A stretch of DNA of 64,000 bases, taken from NCBI GenBank assembly GCA_935421135.1, contig OW285191.1:8503504-8567503 (forward strand), in the 5' to 3' direction. How positions within the stretch are numbered: position 1 is the stretch's first letter; every line of letters starts with the position of its first letter. Below are positions 1-12,329 of the stretch, piece by piece. Source of the DNA: Bugulina stolonifera (taxonomy: Eukaryota > Bryozoa > Gymnolaemata > Cheilostomatida > Bugulidae). The position numbers and the translations under genes are program-made. The notes beneath the pieces were generated by a model. That model searched no databases, had not been told where the DNA came from, and worked only from the letters and a program-made list of their open reading frames with translations.

Positions 1-1600
1 CTGGTATGTGTGTAATGTACATTGTAGTTCTACATTTATATACTTGTATTAGTTACTGTATTTGGTATCAAATATGTTTACATGTATATATGCCTTGTGG
101 GGACCAAGATTAGTTGGATTGGAGCCAACTTTCCAGCTTTGTATTTAAAATGTATCAATTTAAATTTTATGTTTTACTACAATAATATAATTGTATTATA
201 TCTGATATATAGGAATGTGCTTTGTTATGAATTGGTAGTATTTGAAAGGGTTGATGCAGTTTTATATAAATTGTTGATCCTTCAGATTATCTATAGTACA
301 GTTCTTTATGTCAATTCCATCTCTTGGTCATAGAGCATAGAGCATAGATGCAAAAATATGACTATAAATAGTGGAAATTAAATAAAATGATTCTAAGGCA
401 TTTAGTCAAAGCCACAATAAATCCGGAGTTGTTGTCTTTCTTGGCTTTTCCCAGCCTCTGATCATGATGAAAGTAATGCTCATTATTTCCCTTTTTAAAT
501 ATTAGGTGGAGTCAAATATCTAGGCCTCCATTAACTGTATGGTTTCTTATATATGAAAATAGATCGTGCAGAAAATAAAAGTGAGAATTCTTTCTAGACC
601 TAGTTTGATTTAGCAGACCAACTACAGCAAGAGAACTTAGTAAAGTTATCTTCTCTCTTCAGAGAGAAGACAACTTTAGTATTACAGTAGAACAATATAG
701 CCACTGATGATCAAGTTATGCTAATGAACCATTTTGAGTTTAAAATAAAAATATTGAAATAACACAGTCCATGTTATAACTTTACTTGTAAATATAATAT
801 TGTATACAGAATAAGCATGTAGCTAACCTTCAGAAGGCTTGTACTGTAGCCATAGCAGCATATAATGCATAATCACAGGGCAGCAACAACTTTCTGGCAA
901 TGTTCCAAGGATTAGTAATGATTGTTGTATAAATGATTGTTACGAATGGACCAACTTTATAAGAAACCAATACATGTAAAAATGTAATGTCTCACTTATC
1001 CGGCTGTGACCTGTGACTGTACATGTAATATTAGAAACTAAAGGAAGAGTCAACTCCCCCTCTCCCATATACTATGTGTTATTTATCCAACTCTGGTATT
1101 GCTACCTTCTATCTTCACTGTGATTGGATTATATAATAATGCAGCTCTTAAATCTCTCAACTGTAAAGGATATTTGGTGCTAGTATTTGGGCCATGATAT
1201 TTATTCTGCATATAGATTCTGTATATCAAGTTTGAACTTCTACTTTTTTGTACTAAAATATGAATTATACAAGTCACCACATTGGCATTACATTTCATGA
1301 GAACTTTTATGTGTAATATAATATTATTATGTATAATTATTAGTAGAGAATGATACTACACTAGAGAAAGAAACAAACTATCATACTTTCATTATATATA
1401 TTTATATTTGACACTTTAGCTTTCTTGAAACAAAGCTGCCTATCAAAATGGACAAGATAAGTACTGTCAGATGTCACTCACTAGTAATAAATATAATATA
1501 AAGATTAAAATGTCATCATAATATAGCTGTGACACATGTCAACAGAACTCTACACTTTAAACAATAGATAATTCTTTACCATTCAGTCATGTAACATGGC
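1..1600. other. Gene-free duplicated AT-rich sequence
   Basis: No convincing coding region. About 220-330 is a diverged copy of 10220-10310. The segment around 600-1480 has a diverged tandem copy at about 2270-3500: both contain the shared TTATTTG/ATCCAACTCTG stretch and the run leading to 'TATATTTGACACTTTAGCTT', which in each case lies upstream of a member of the small gene family. Short ORFs here do not resemble proteins. Confidence 0.6.
642..677. repeat. 36-bp palindrome, copy 1
   Basis: Self-complementary sequence: AAAGTTATCTTCTCTC on the left is answered by GAGAGAAGACAACTTT on the right around a centre of TTCA. Similar palindromes occur at 2347-2382, 4693-4728 and 10911-10946. Three of the four are preceded by a similar 'TTTAGCAGAC' sequence, so the palindrome is the most conserved core of a larger interspersed repeat. 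Confidence 0.8.
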
Positions 1601-1609
1601 AAAAATTGG

Positions 1610-1680
1610 TATAAAAGAAGCCTTCCAGCAAGGTTTAGAATCAGAACAAGTTTTGATCTTACACAGAGAGCATAAACTAC
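1610..1680 (+). promoter_or_regulatory. TATA promoter and leader of the small coiled-coil gene
   Basis: TATAAAAG at 1610-1617 is followed 45 nt later by GATCTTACACAGAGAGCA (from 1655) and then the ATG at 1685. The same TATA and leader occur before the decayed copy at 7712. The TATA alone is kept before the copy at 8132. The hairpin-array promoters at 32891, 45307 and 53399 have a TATA box and the same GATCT-CACAGAGAGCA motif 44 nt downstream. The start site is inferred at about 1640. Confidence 0.7.
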
Positions 1681-1684
1681 CATA

Positions 1685-1996
1685 ATGAACAGCATTGAGT
1701 TCTACCAGGAGTGGATAGAGCTACTCCAAGCCGAATGGAGAAGCTTAGAAGCGAGGAGGACCAGGAGCATAGTCATCAATCATAAACTTCTAGAGCGGCA
1801 CATGGATAAAAATGTGAGACAGAGAAGAGCAGTGAAGTACAAGAACTACCGATTCTTCAAAGCAATTACAAGGCAAATGTTTACGCTGAGCCGATTTATA
1901 CAACTTCACAAGGAAAACGTCGAAAGCAAAGAAGAAGAAATGGCATTGATAGAGGAAAAGATTGATGAAATTCAACAGGAGTTGAATGAATTGTAG
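1685..1996 (+). CDS. Small coiled-coil protein, member of a local gene family
   Basis: Single-exon ORF of 103 residues starting at the first ATG after a TATA promoter and short leader. I do not recognise a named family. It is charged and helical: an N-terminal segment (MNSIEFYQEWIELLQAEW), a basic middle (about residues 24-62, many R and K) and a glutamate-rich heptad-like C terminus (about 76-103) that would form a coiled coil. No signal peptide or membrane segment is visible. It is the only intact member: related but broken copies lie at about 3565-3750, 7785-7870 and 8200-8471. Conserved blocks between copies (WxSLEARxxRS, LDKxV, LTLSRxIxLHK) support a true coding ancestry. The leader motif is shared with the hairpin arrays at 33-57 kb. 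Function unknown; the protein reading is an inference from ORF, promoter and paralogues. Confidence 0.65.
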   Translation: MNSIEFYQEWIELLQAEWRSLEARRTRSIVINHKLLERHMDKNVRQRRAVKYKNYRFFKAITRQMFTLSRFIQLHKENVESKEEEMALIEEKIDEIQQELNEL

Positions 1997-1999
1997 TAT

Positions 2000-3480
2000 T
2001 GATATCAAACACCAACAGCCCTTTTCAGGGCTACCAAATCTTACCAAAGAGATTGTTCTAATGTATTGTATAGGTAAACTAGAAGTTGTTGTATCTCTTA
2101 GCTCATTCTAGTCTCATATTATGACCAAGGGGTCACCTATTTCACCTGTTTGACATCAGTTTAGCTAAATGTGTTCGGTATGCTTGTATCAACTGTATGA
2201 TTTCACAGACATATTATACAGAAATAGATGACATAAGATGTAGGACTGTCAGTAATATCTCTGAATGTAGTTTAATTCAGTAGACTGACTGGACCTACAA
2301 ATTTTGGTCCTAATATAAAGATTATTCAATGCTTTAGTTACATACGAAAGTTGTCCTCTCTCTGCAGAGAGAAGACAACTTTTGTCTTGCTGTACAGCAT
2401 TACCACAATGAGCCCAGTTACTAAAATTGTTCTCATTAAATAAAATCACAAAGATAAAATAACAATTTTTTTGAAGCTCAGTGATTCCAACTGACATTTT
2501 TGAATCAATTTGCCTGTTTCAAATTAGCTGAGCTAAATGTGTTAGGTAGGCATCAACTGTATGAGTTCAGAGACGTTTATAGAAATATATAGCATAGAAA
2601 AGAAGTGTCAATAGCATCAGTGAGTTTAGTTTGATTTAGCATACTAATTACACATTACATATCTTAAACCCATTAATATACAATATTCAACTAAGGCGGT
2701 CCTCTCTGAATTGATGGACCAACTTTGGTTAAACAGTAGTTTTTATTGAGCTGCCTTTCTTACTATACATGTAAATTGTAATCCTTCAGAAGCAAAAGTA
2801 AAGTTTACACAACAACTTTCTATTTATGTAACAAGGTATTGAACACACTGCACTTTCTTAGCACCTTCCTTGACACTGCTGTTACCAGCTGCCCATTCAC
2901 TCTACGTACATGTACATGTAGCTCCAGTTTGACTTACATCTGATGAATGTTGACTCTAATATGACTTACTTTTTGTCACTGAGAGCAGTTAATTTTACTT
3001 GACTCTGGAATTGAATAGTTGTCTGCTCGGCGCAATCTACAAGGCCCTAGAGTTTTTCATAATGCACTTCCTTAAACATGCAATGCTTGAACTTGTTATA
3101 TAGTATCATGCGTTATTTGCCAACTCTGACATTGCTAACTGTACTGTGATTAGATTTTACACCCTGTAAATATAATGTAGATCTTATTTACTGCATTATC
3201 TCAATATTGCAAATAATATATGATGGAGTATTGGGTGGTATATTCATGCTATCAGTTATCAAGTTTCAATGTTTTGATGAGTTGTCATTATTTTTAATTT
3301 CAACTTCGTACTAAATTTGAAAAATATTACATATAAATTTTAAATTGTGTATACAAGTCAGAGCATTAAATTACAACTCATGGGAGCTCTTATGTGTAAT
3401 ATAACATTGTTATATAATTATTAGTGGAGATACTGCACTAAGAATAGAAACACTGTTACTCTATCATTATATAATATTTA
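2000..3480. other. Gene-free spacer with tandem copy of 600-1480
   Basis: Diverged duplicate of the segment upstream of the small gene. It holds the palindrome at 2347-2382 and a decayed half-copy near 2695 (CGGTCCTCTCTGAATTG). I see no gene here. Confidence 0.5.
2347..2382. repeat. 36-bp palindrome, copy 2
   Basis: AAAGTTGTCCTCTCTC with its inverted complement around a TGCA centre. Same family as the copy at 642. Confidence 0.8.
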
Positions 3481-3564
3481 TATTTGACACTTTAGCTTAC
3501 TTGCAATAAAACTGTACAACACAATGAAGAAGACTATTGTGACATAACTGAGATATTGGTATGG

Positions 3565-3750
3565 GTTGAGCATCCCAGAACAGGTTTTGATCCTGCAGAG
3601 AGGGCACAAGAAACCATAAGGATGAAGCCACTCCAAGACAAATGGCAAAGTTTAGAAGCAAGGCAGAACAGAAGCGATAAAAATAAACCACAAGCTTCTA
3701 GAACGTTACCTGGAAAATACTATAACCAAGCATCCAAGCAAGTTAATTAA
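3565..3750 (+). pseudogene. Decayed copy of the small coiled-coil gene
   Basis: The upstream text 'GAACAGGTTTTGATCCTGCA' matches the leader of the 1685 gene, and the translation around 3630-3690 (LQDKWQSLEARQNRS) matches its LLQAEWRSLEARRTRS. The TATA box is degenerate, the N-terminal MNSIEFYQ block is missing, and the frame stops at 3750 after only the middle of the protein. Confidence 0.65.
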
Positions 3751-3759
3751 TAAGTCTAT

Positions 3760-5385
3760 AAGATTCGAGACTCTACATGAATGATTACATCTGATAAAAT
3801 AACAGGGTTGCTGACACTCTTGTCTATCACGATGTGGTTATGTGTTAGCAGTCAGGTGAACTAAAACTTGTATTGGAGTTATCTCCATCAGTCTTGTCTC
3901 ATAGCCAGTGCTTTATCTGAATATGTTCATCTTGGTCATCAGTTAGATACTGGGCTATGGTCAGAGTCGAACATGAGCTGGAAAAAATTAAATTAAATTG
4001 AATAATATTAACAGTAGTTACATTTAGCTACTGTAAACATGCATAATAAATTTCTATATGACAATTATAATGTACATGTACATTAACATAATAATAATTA
4101 TAACAACTATTTTAGGTGAAGATAATTCCTTATTCTGAAGTGCCATGGTGAGATACTGTACAAATATATCTATAGTTCTTACTAGAAACAACTTTTTACT
4201 TACTCTGGGCTATCCATGACACATCCTTTCCGACTCTCCTATTGCTAAGACCGAAGTAGACCTGTTTATACACCTGTAAGCTAGCTATAATAACAGCAAC
4301 AACAGCTATCAACACTGAACAATCGCTAGCTAGAATTCAATAACAAAAAGCACCTAAAAAGCTCCAAAACTATCATAATGAAGATGCACACACTATAATC
4401 ATATTGATACTAATACATTCCACACATAGTGCACAGTGGATTTATACAGTACAAATATTGGTTTCAAATATGCATAATGCCTTGTGAAGGACTGAACTGA
4501 GAATGAATTTACTGTTTTACCAAATAAATAAATTAATTATTATGTCATGCTGTATCAACTTTAGGGGAACATGCCCTCCGTTATGATTATTGGTATCCCA
4601 TACCATGACCGATACTATTGTCCTAGACTAAGTACACAACCATGTAAACTTCTACTATCATAAATAGTATTCAATGATTAAGCCAAAAGATTAAAGTTGT
4701 CCTCTCTCTTCAGAGAGAAGACAACTTTGATGTTACTGTATAATAATTACCATGGATGTATCAAGTTGTGTTATTGAACTATCTATGATTCACATTATTA
4801 TTCTATAAACCATATTATAATAATGAATTATAATTACTGCATGTATATATTACTGTTCATTTCCCTATTATCATAGTCAGAATATTACTTGACTGCTGAT
4901 GAGTTTAACAACATAATTCATTTCTCTAGCTTCTATACTCCCCATACCTCCTGTTTATGTTGCCATTGCTTATAGAATAGACTGGTAAGATATACAGTAT
5001 ATATTATATACTTGATGCACACTTAGAATCTATTCATTCAAAACTACAATGTATTTAAAACTTTTGTTTCTTGAACAAGTACATCAAGTCCATAGAGTCC
5101 ACCAAGTTCATGGAGTCCATCAGGTCCATAGAGGAGAAAGATTTTCCTAGGCTCATCAATTATTATGTATAAGTCTAACAACTTTAGGGCCAACCTCCTT
5201 CTGAAGGGTTCCAGATGGAGTTGTCTTTTTTACTATAATAGTGATATTGTGGTAAATCAGCCTCCGTGGTGATGGCCTCCCTGGGCTAGCCACACTGACA
5301 TTGACATTACATTCATACGTGTATTGACACTTATCCATATTTACCCATTCATGCATTATTGTCTTACCTTGCACACTTATTATAC
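3760..5385. other. Gene-free spacer, duplicated at 8480-9026
   Basis: The stretch at about 4140-4380 is a diverged copy of about 8740-9000 (shared ACACATCCTTTC, CCTGTTTATA and GTAAGCTAG blocks). It carries the palindrome at 4693-4728. No gene recognised. Confidence 0.5.
4693..4728. repeat. 36-bp palindrome, copy 3
   Basis: AAAGTTGTCCTCTCTC joined through TTCA to GAGAGAAGACAACTTT. Almost perfect inverted symmetry. Confidence 0.8.
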
Positions 5386-6176
5386 TGTAATGGTTCAGGA
5401 CATTTGTATATACGACTCCAGCTATAAGGATGGACCTTATAGCACCCTAAGTGCCTAGTAGTTGCCACAGCACTACTCATCTAACACTTATTCTCTTGCA
5501 CTTAGCTGTTTCTATACTCATACTTGCCTTGTATTGCATGTCTAACTATACATTCGATAATTACATACCTGTATATAGCATTACTAAGACATTGTACTGT
5601 TTTTATACCCATGTAAAGAGGCCCGACCTCTCAGAATTACTTAATAATTATTTTGTATATGAATTAGATGATTCTAAGCATCTTTTGTAATAATCCGACC
5701 CATTTTGGGTTGGCCATCGGGCTTCCGGCCGCCATATTGTTGCGCAATTTCCGAACGACCCTACGTCGTCTTTTCCCAACACTACGTCGGTCTTTTTACC
5801 GGAACTTCCCCCGGAAATTCTCTTACTATATAAAGGGCATTGTTTTTACGTTTGTTGTCTCAGTTCATGCTTGGATTTCAATAAAGACACATCTATACTT
5901 ATATACAGAGACTTTCCCTTTGTAGATAGGTCATTCTAGTTGTTAAGGTCCTCGACCTTGCAACACGAGCTGCCTACAAGGTCGGATCACTCTCTTTCTC
6001 AGTATAGTAAACAAGCATTGACTCGGGATCACATAGGTCATCTTTGGTAGTTCTTTGACTACTGACACCGATCAATCTTTCATGTAATGAGAAGGCCTAG
6101 CACCACTCATAGGCACTTCACTTTGGACTCGGGAGTCGTCTTAGGACGACCACACCAGAAACCAAAATCCATTACG
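5386..6176 (+). mobile_element. Solo LTR (same family as the 37.8-kb element)
   Basis: Begins TGTAATGG and ends CCATTACG, flanked on both sides by ATAC (5382-5385 and 6177-6180), a 4-bp target duplication. On the plus strand it has TATATAAAGGGC near 5827 and AATAAAG near 5879, so the LTR sense strand is plus. The internal region is absent, as expected after LTR-LTR recombination. Short ORFs inside are not genes. Confidence 0.85.
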
Positions 6177-6402
6177 ATACATGCATGATCATACTCTTAT
6201 TATAATCAACTACTTATCGTGTGCTCTATTAGTGTTATCCACCAACCAGACTATTGCAATTACACTTGGTTTTTCCCATATTATATAAGCAATTATCTTC
6301 TCTTATCTGATTGTACAAGACTAAGTCTTTTACCATGTACTTTTGAAGGCCGATATCTTGGAATAGGCCCATCTTTAATATATACTTTCCATTTCAGGCT
6401 AT

Positions 6403-7004
6403 TGTAATCACTTTTTGTGCCAAGGCCGACCCTTTTGGTGGCCCACGTCGGACAGAACTATCCATGTTGTTGCATCAGTTCCAGACCCGATACCTTACCG
6501 GCAATGCCTGATACCTTCTCGCACCTTTTACCGGAAGCATATTTAGTATATAAGACAGCACATTTTCTATATGTAATCAGTTGCTGAACTCAAACCTAGA
6601 GGCTTATTCTTGTAGGCGGGTAACTCCACCGGCGGATCCATAGATCCATACGGCTCGAGTTCATCCCAACCTCGTTTAAGCATATCTCTACACCACTTCT
6701 ACGGCTTAGGTCAATCCTGGGTTCTATATGAATCTAGCGTCGGGCTTAAGTTCCTAGAATATCAGATCTTTCTTCTACACTCCTTTGGAGTATAAACTTT
6801 ACAGACCTACGTCGACCCTGGACTCTTAAATGAGTCTCAGCATCAGCCTACATCAAGATACATAATTACAAAAGCACTAAAATAACTGTTCACTCTTTAT
6901 GTAATGTGTAGAAGGTCACTTGGTCGTCTTCTACCTACCTCTAAGCCCTTCCCATGCTCGTGTCATATCAGCACTTGAGTGTAAACAAACACTAAAACAT
7001 TACA
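6403..7004 (+). mobile_element. Probable solo LTR of a related, diverged family
   Basis: A GC-richer island that begins TGTAATC and ends ACATTACA, with a TATATAAG box near 6553 and GGCCGACC/GTCGG motifs like those of the main LTR family. The flanks are CTAT and ATAT, so a target duplication is only partly supported. No internal genes. Confidence 0.45.
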
Positions 7005-7456
7005 ATATTCCCCAAATCACTACACAACTTTATGTACTGTATGCAATGCACAGGATTGTTTACATTGTACCTTAGTTTTAACTTCACTTTGACCCTAGCA
7101 CTGTCTTGACAGCTTATTTGACTCTACCTTTAATTGCTGTTCACTTATTCCTGCTCTATCTGTTGAATTAGTACAAAAATGGAAGCTGTAAGCATTTGTT
7201 TTCAACTGACTTCAATATTTGTCTACTAGGTCTACGAGAATTTATGTAATAATGACATATCAAGGAAATCTGCATTTATATTATATTATTGTACAATATT
7301 ATTGTAGGTGTCTTCGCGACGGTGGGTTAATGGGGTCACAAAAAAGAAGAGATAAATCCAAATCTCAGACTCTCTTTGTTGTAGGTCGCGAACAGTTGCG
7401 ACCCCTGGATCAGGAAACACTGGCGGGTTAGCTGTTCAGACCTAATCAGTAATATT

Positions 7457-7502
7457 TTCCTAATGGTTATTATATTATATTATAATATTATAACCATTAG
7501 AA
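7457..7502. repeat. Short AT-rich foldback
   Basis: CTAATGGTTATTATATTATA is answered by its near-complement ending ATAACCATTAG at 7500. It could be an AT-rich MITE remnant. Confidence 0.6.
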
Positions 7503-7711
7503 ATACATGGAGATAAAAAAGAAAACCTGCTGTCACCTGCTGTCACCTGCTATCATTATACTGAAAATAGTTATATTTGACCCTTTATCAGAGTGGACAT
7601 GATACATGTAAGTACTGTCAGAGTCCACTACTATAATTATTCAGAGATGACTCTACACTAAACAGTAGATAATTCTTTACTATTACAGTTATGTAACATG
7701 GTAGAAGTTGG

Positions 7712-7870
7712 TATAAAAGAAGCCTTCCAGCAAGGTTAGAACCAGAACAAGTTTTGATCTTGCACAGAGAGCATAGACTATCAAAATGAACAGCATTGAG
7801 TTCTACCAGGAGTGGATAGCACTACTCCAGGCCAGGCTGAATGGCAAAGTTTAGAAGCAAGTCGGAACAG
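7712..7870 (+). pseudogene. Decayed copy of the small coiled-coil gene with intact promoter
   Basis: TATAAAAG at 7712, GATCTTGCACAGAGAGCA from 7756, and an ATG at 7785 that reads MNSIEFYQEWIALLQA as in the intact gene, then an in-frame stop at about 7851. The homologous text continues in another frame (WQSLEAS-RNRS) before breaking off near 7880, where unrelated sequence begins. Confidence 0.75.
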
Positions 7871-7879
7871 AAGCATCCA

Positions 7880-8045
7880 GAAATTGGTATATACCTGTCC
7901 TGCCATGAAAGTCGAAGTATAAAATCTGCAAACATATCTGTATCGTACTTAGCTGCAACATAGTGAAGAGGAGTGTTATTATGTACATCAGCAGACATGA
8001 GCATCTTCTCCATATCCATATTATGTGTGTAGTTTTTGAGTACCT
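7880..8045 (-). pseudogene. Ankyrin-repeat gene fragment, antisense
   Basis: The minus strand encodes a stretch with one ankyrin-repeat signature (residues VHNNTPLHYVAAKYDTDMF, near 7940-8000). It lies antisense inside a broken copy of the small gene, starting exactly where similarity to the family ends. No splice sites or neighbouring repeats were found, so I call it a captured fragment. It could alternatively be one exon of an unseen gene. Confidence 0.4.
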
Positions 8046-8131
8046 CGTACAACTCTCTTATATAAGTGGAGATGCCGCCATGAGATGAATGATATTTTGC
8101 TTTTCCACTCTTGTTTCTTCTAAGATTTTGG

Positions 8132-8471
8132 TATAAAAGAACTCTTCCAGCAAGGTTAGAGCTGGAGCAAGTTTGAACACATTCTGAGAAACAGCCAAGA
8201 TGGCAGACGTTGTATATACAGATTATGAAAAGCAGCTGCTACAAGACGTTTTAAGGAACTGAAGTCTGTGCCGCATTCCGAATCCAACAGACGTCTGGCC
8301 ACGTTCTACAGACTCCAAGAGCAACACCTGGACAAAAAAGTGAAAGTTGAAAAGTACCAGCATCACCTACATATCAAGATAACTTTCAACAGGGTTTCTT
8401 ATTTAAAGACAGGGCTTACATTGAGTAGGTCCATAAAACTTCACAAATGCAATGCCAGAAGCCAAGAATGA
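8132..8471 (+). pseudogene. Frameshifted copy of the small coiled-coil gene
   Basis: TATAAAAG at 8132, then an ATG at 8201. The opening frame stops after about 20 codons, at an AACTGA just past a TTTT run near 8250; the homologous protein continues in the next frame (8268-8471), with LDKKV and LTLSRSIKLHK matching the intact paralogue at 1685. A single-base slip in the T run explains the break. Confidence 0.65.
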
Positions 8472-9026
8472 GGAATGGGCATGGTAGAAAATGGATTGCT
8501 GAAACTCTACATAAATTAAAGGGCTACTAAATCATAACAAAGAGAGTGTTCTAGTATACAGTAAATAGATATAATATAGTGGTAATTACACTGAAGTGTT
8601 TAATTACACTGATGTCTATAAGATACAAGTCTCTGCTTGAACGTTCCTATCTTTCACAATAGAAACTCTCATTGTTCACCATGAGGTTATTATGGCAACT
8701 GAACTGAAACATGTAGGTGTCACATATGTAAAGTACATGCCAGGTACAGTAGATATATCTATACAGTCCTTACTAAAAATAACTTACCACTTCCTCTAAG
8801 TGATGCCTGGCACATCCTTTCTGACTCTCTCATTACTAAAATTGGGACAGGTCTGTTTATATACCTGTCTAAATACACCATGTAAGCTAGTTATAACACA
8901 GCAATAGTAGCCAACAGCACTGAACAATTGTTAGCTAGAATTAAACACTAAGACACATTACTAAAAATCTAAAGCTCTAAAACTACTCACAGTGAAGATG
9001 TAGGCTGTTGTACAGACCAGTAATAC

Positions 9027-10024
9027 TGTAGTGGTTTTTAGGGGGGAGGGGGGAGGGAGGTGGGGGGTTGTGCTGTCGTCCTGTTGTCCAAAATGAAGAG
9101 CCTACGAGTGGTGCTCGGGCTCGGCTTTCTCGTTACATGAAAGATCAACAGGTACTAGTAGTCAAGTAACTACTCAAGACGACCCATGTGGTTCTGAGTC
9201 GATGCTTGTTTACTATACTAAAAAAGAGAGTGATCCGACCTAGTAGGTGGTTTGGGGGGGGGGGCAAAATCGAAGACCTTAACAACTGGAACAACCTATC
9301 TACGAAGTGAAAGTCTCTGTACATAAGTATAGATGTCTCTTTATTGAGATCCAAGCATGAACTGAGACGACAAACATAAAAACAATGCGCTTTATATAGT
9401 ATAAGAACTTTTATTTTATTTATTAGTTTATGTCATCATTATTCAAATAGTGGTGATATTAAAATAAGATACTAAAACATGGGGCTAATCAGATAGTTCG
9501 AAACTAGAGTTGTGACAGCCCCGTTCCAGAGGTTCACTAGCCACAGAAGGCCAGGAACACATGCTGCGTCCACCCACTATGTGCCAAGCTCCCAGATACG
9601 AGTAGAGGTAGTTCCGGTAAAAAGGCCAACGTAGTGTCATAAAAATATGACGTAGTGTCATCTGGAAATTGCGCAACCACATGGCGGCCGGAAGCCCAAT
9701 GGCCGACCCAAATAGGTTGGGTTCAACAAAAGATGCTTAAAACTATCTAGATCATGTACAAAATCAATATCAGGCAATTCTGAGAGGTCGGGCTTCTTTA
9801 CATGGGTATAAAAAGGATATAATTGCTCAGTAATGCACATTATAGGTATATAAGTGATATGTAATTACAAATGTATGGTCAAAACATGCATAACTACATT
9901 ATGTAGGTATGAGTTAATAGATAACTAAGTGCAGAATGTCAGAGACTAGACAAGTAGAGCTGTAGCAACTACTAGGTCAATCAGGCGAGCCGAGGTTGTA
10001 TAGGCAAATGTCTTGACCATTACA
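9027..10024 (-). mobile_element. Solo LTR with internal insertion
   Basis: Begins TGTAGTGG, ends CCATTACA, flanked by ATAC at 9023-9026 and 10025-10028. At 998 bp it is about 200 bp longer than its relatives. The extra sequence at about 9400-9620 does not match other copies and is likely a secondary insertion. Sense strand is minus. Confidence 0.8.
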
Positions 10025-10386
10025 ATACTAGTAGTTTGGTTGTGTATCGCTCGGTGCACATAGTTTATTATTATACTTGCAAACAATTTGTGGTGAACTA
10101 AATGAAGTCTTGTTATTGCAAATTATTCTGCTGTATTTAAAGTGTATGAATTTAAATTTGCTGTTTTACTAAACATTTATTATAATAATATAATTGTTCT
10201 ATATAGCAACATGCTCTGTTATGAATTGGTGGCACTTGAAAGAACTGCTGTGGCTTTATTTAATTTATTGATATTCCAGATGATCTATAGTACTGTGCTT
10301 TATGTTTTCCGTCTCTTGTCTTCAATAAACCTGGAGTTATTGTTTCTCTTAAACTACCTACGCTGCTGAAAAATTGTTTGTGAATA

Positions 10387-10660
10387 GCAAATTTTGGCCA
10401 ATGGTGAATTTGCAAATATGTGCAAATTCGTGGGTAACTTGCGAATTTGCAATAGTTATACTGAACCCGCTAATTCGCAACTCACAAATTTGTGATTATA
10501 CAATTTTACTTCTGCTCCACAGCGAATGAGAAAGAAGGATAATATTTTTTGATCGCTTATTGGGTGAAATCAATCCGTCCACAATGCGCATTCGCTGACA
10601 GCATTTGCTGTGTGGCACATCAAATTCGAATTTGCAAATTCGCCATCGGGAAAAATTTGC
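10387..10660. mobile_element. Foldback MITE
   Basis: The left end GCAAATTTTGGCCAATGG is matched in inverted orientation by CCATCGGGAAAAATTTGC at the right end; arms are about 30 bp. The inside is rich in GCAAATTCG-type words. No coding capacity. The target duplication was not resolved. Confidence 0.6.
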
Positions 10661-10910
10661 TTTCCACAAAAATATCCACGGTAGTGTGGCCTATGCTTTA
10701 TAGTGATATAAGCATGGTTGTTTTACCTTTTCCAAATAGCCTAGGTCAGTATATCAAATGTATGCTGGCTCATATTAATGGAGACAGATGGTGCAAAAGA
10801 GAAAAGTCAGCAATGTTTCTGAGTTTAGTTTGACTTAGCAGACTAGCTACACCTAAAAAACTTAATTCTAATTTAAAAATTACCAATAATGCCCTTTTGT
10901 CAATAATATT

Positions 10911-10946
10911 AAAGTTATCGTCTCTCCTCAGAGAGAAGACAACTTT
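10911..10946. repeat. 36-bp palindrome, copy 4
   Basis: AAAGTTATCGTCTCTC opposite GAGAGAAGACAACTTT, preceded as in copy 1 by a TTAGCAGACTAGCTACA context. Confidence 0.75.
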
Positions 10947-10949
10947 TAA

Positions 10950-12329
10950 ATTATCAGTAATAATAGATACACTGTTGGTGTAGGATTTATATCACTATTT
11001 TAAAAATATAGAAGGTTGAATGAATAAAGATAGATTATTAGCATCACATGGAAATACCAGCAATGTATGTGTATGTACATGTATGTTTAGGACCATAAAG
11101 TGTTTGTTGTCACTTGCTTACGACTCTGTAACTTACAGAGGGCTTCCTCTGCTCAAGATTGTATAAGATCACAGGCATTATGTGCTGTGCATAATTGATA
11201 ATCATTTTGATAATAATTTGAAGTAGGCCTGTCTCAAATTCTCCTTCTAAGAGAGCACAACTACACAACTACTGATGATGGCTAATAGCTCATGATTGTG
11301 TAACCAACATATTAATTCCAATTACATGTGCTATGAGGTTATGGCAAGTGAGCATTTGAATTCACTTCTTATATTCATAGTCGTGGCCTAATTCTCTTGG
11401 ACTGGTGTTCACATTTAACATCATTTTTCATATGATCAGTGATTTAACACTGTATTATGTAATTTATTACATGCATGCAGAATTAATTTTGAAAAGTACA
11501 CTATACAATAATGCATGCACATTGTATATATAATAACTAAAATCTTTACCAGTCAATAAAATCCTGCCAGTGAAAATTAATAATTGTACAATACATATTA
11601 ATATGACATTCCATCTACATATTAAGTATTAGGTATAATATATAATGTTATGTAAATGCATTAATTGTTATATTATACTTTTACCACATCATTAATAAAC
11701 AAGCTAAAATGATCACATGATTTTTATTTAACCAAGTTTATGCCCAAATAGTATTATACATGTAAAGTGGAAGAGTATAAAGCATAAAGTATAATATTTA
11801 CATGGATAGTAACAAAGACTGTTGATGTGACCATATTTACAACATGCACATTATTTGCTTTTATTCTCCCTGTCTAGACCTGACTTTCTCAAATATTAAA
11901 TGGATTTTAAGATTTGTGTTCAATTTTTCAGGCCACACAACTTAATATAATATCATGTACTAAACTAATCTACACAATAAAATGATTTGTTTTTTTAATA
12001 ATTTTTGATAATATATTAGAGTACTAGTAAGACAAAATGGCTATTTCAGCTTAAAGATGGAACCTAGCACAGTCTCAGTCTGAACTAGAGAGTATATCAC
12101 AGTCTATTATATTAGTTATACAACATAATCATAGAAAAGATATAGTACAGTCTTTGCCATCACATTCCTAGTTGAACATTATCCTGTTCCACATTTCAAT
12201 AATTACCATATTGTTCATGCAGCACCATCTACCCAATAAAATGTAACGTAAATAATTTAAAAATAAATTAGAAATATTGAGATGTTAGTAGAACCTTTTC
12301 TCTGTCCCAAAGACACTGTAGATGTCTGT
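10950..12329. other. Gene-free region downstream of golgin-84
   Basis: AT-rich, with no recognisable gene. It must hold the 3' UTR of the minus-strand golgin gene. An AATAAA on the minus strand at 11865-11860 is a possible poly(A) signal, about 465 nt past the stop codon. Confidence 0.4.
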
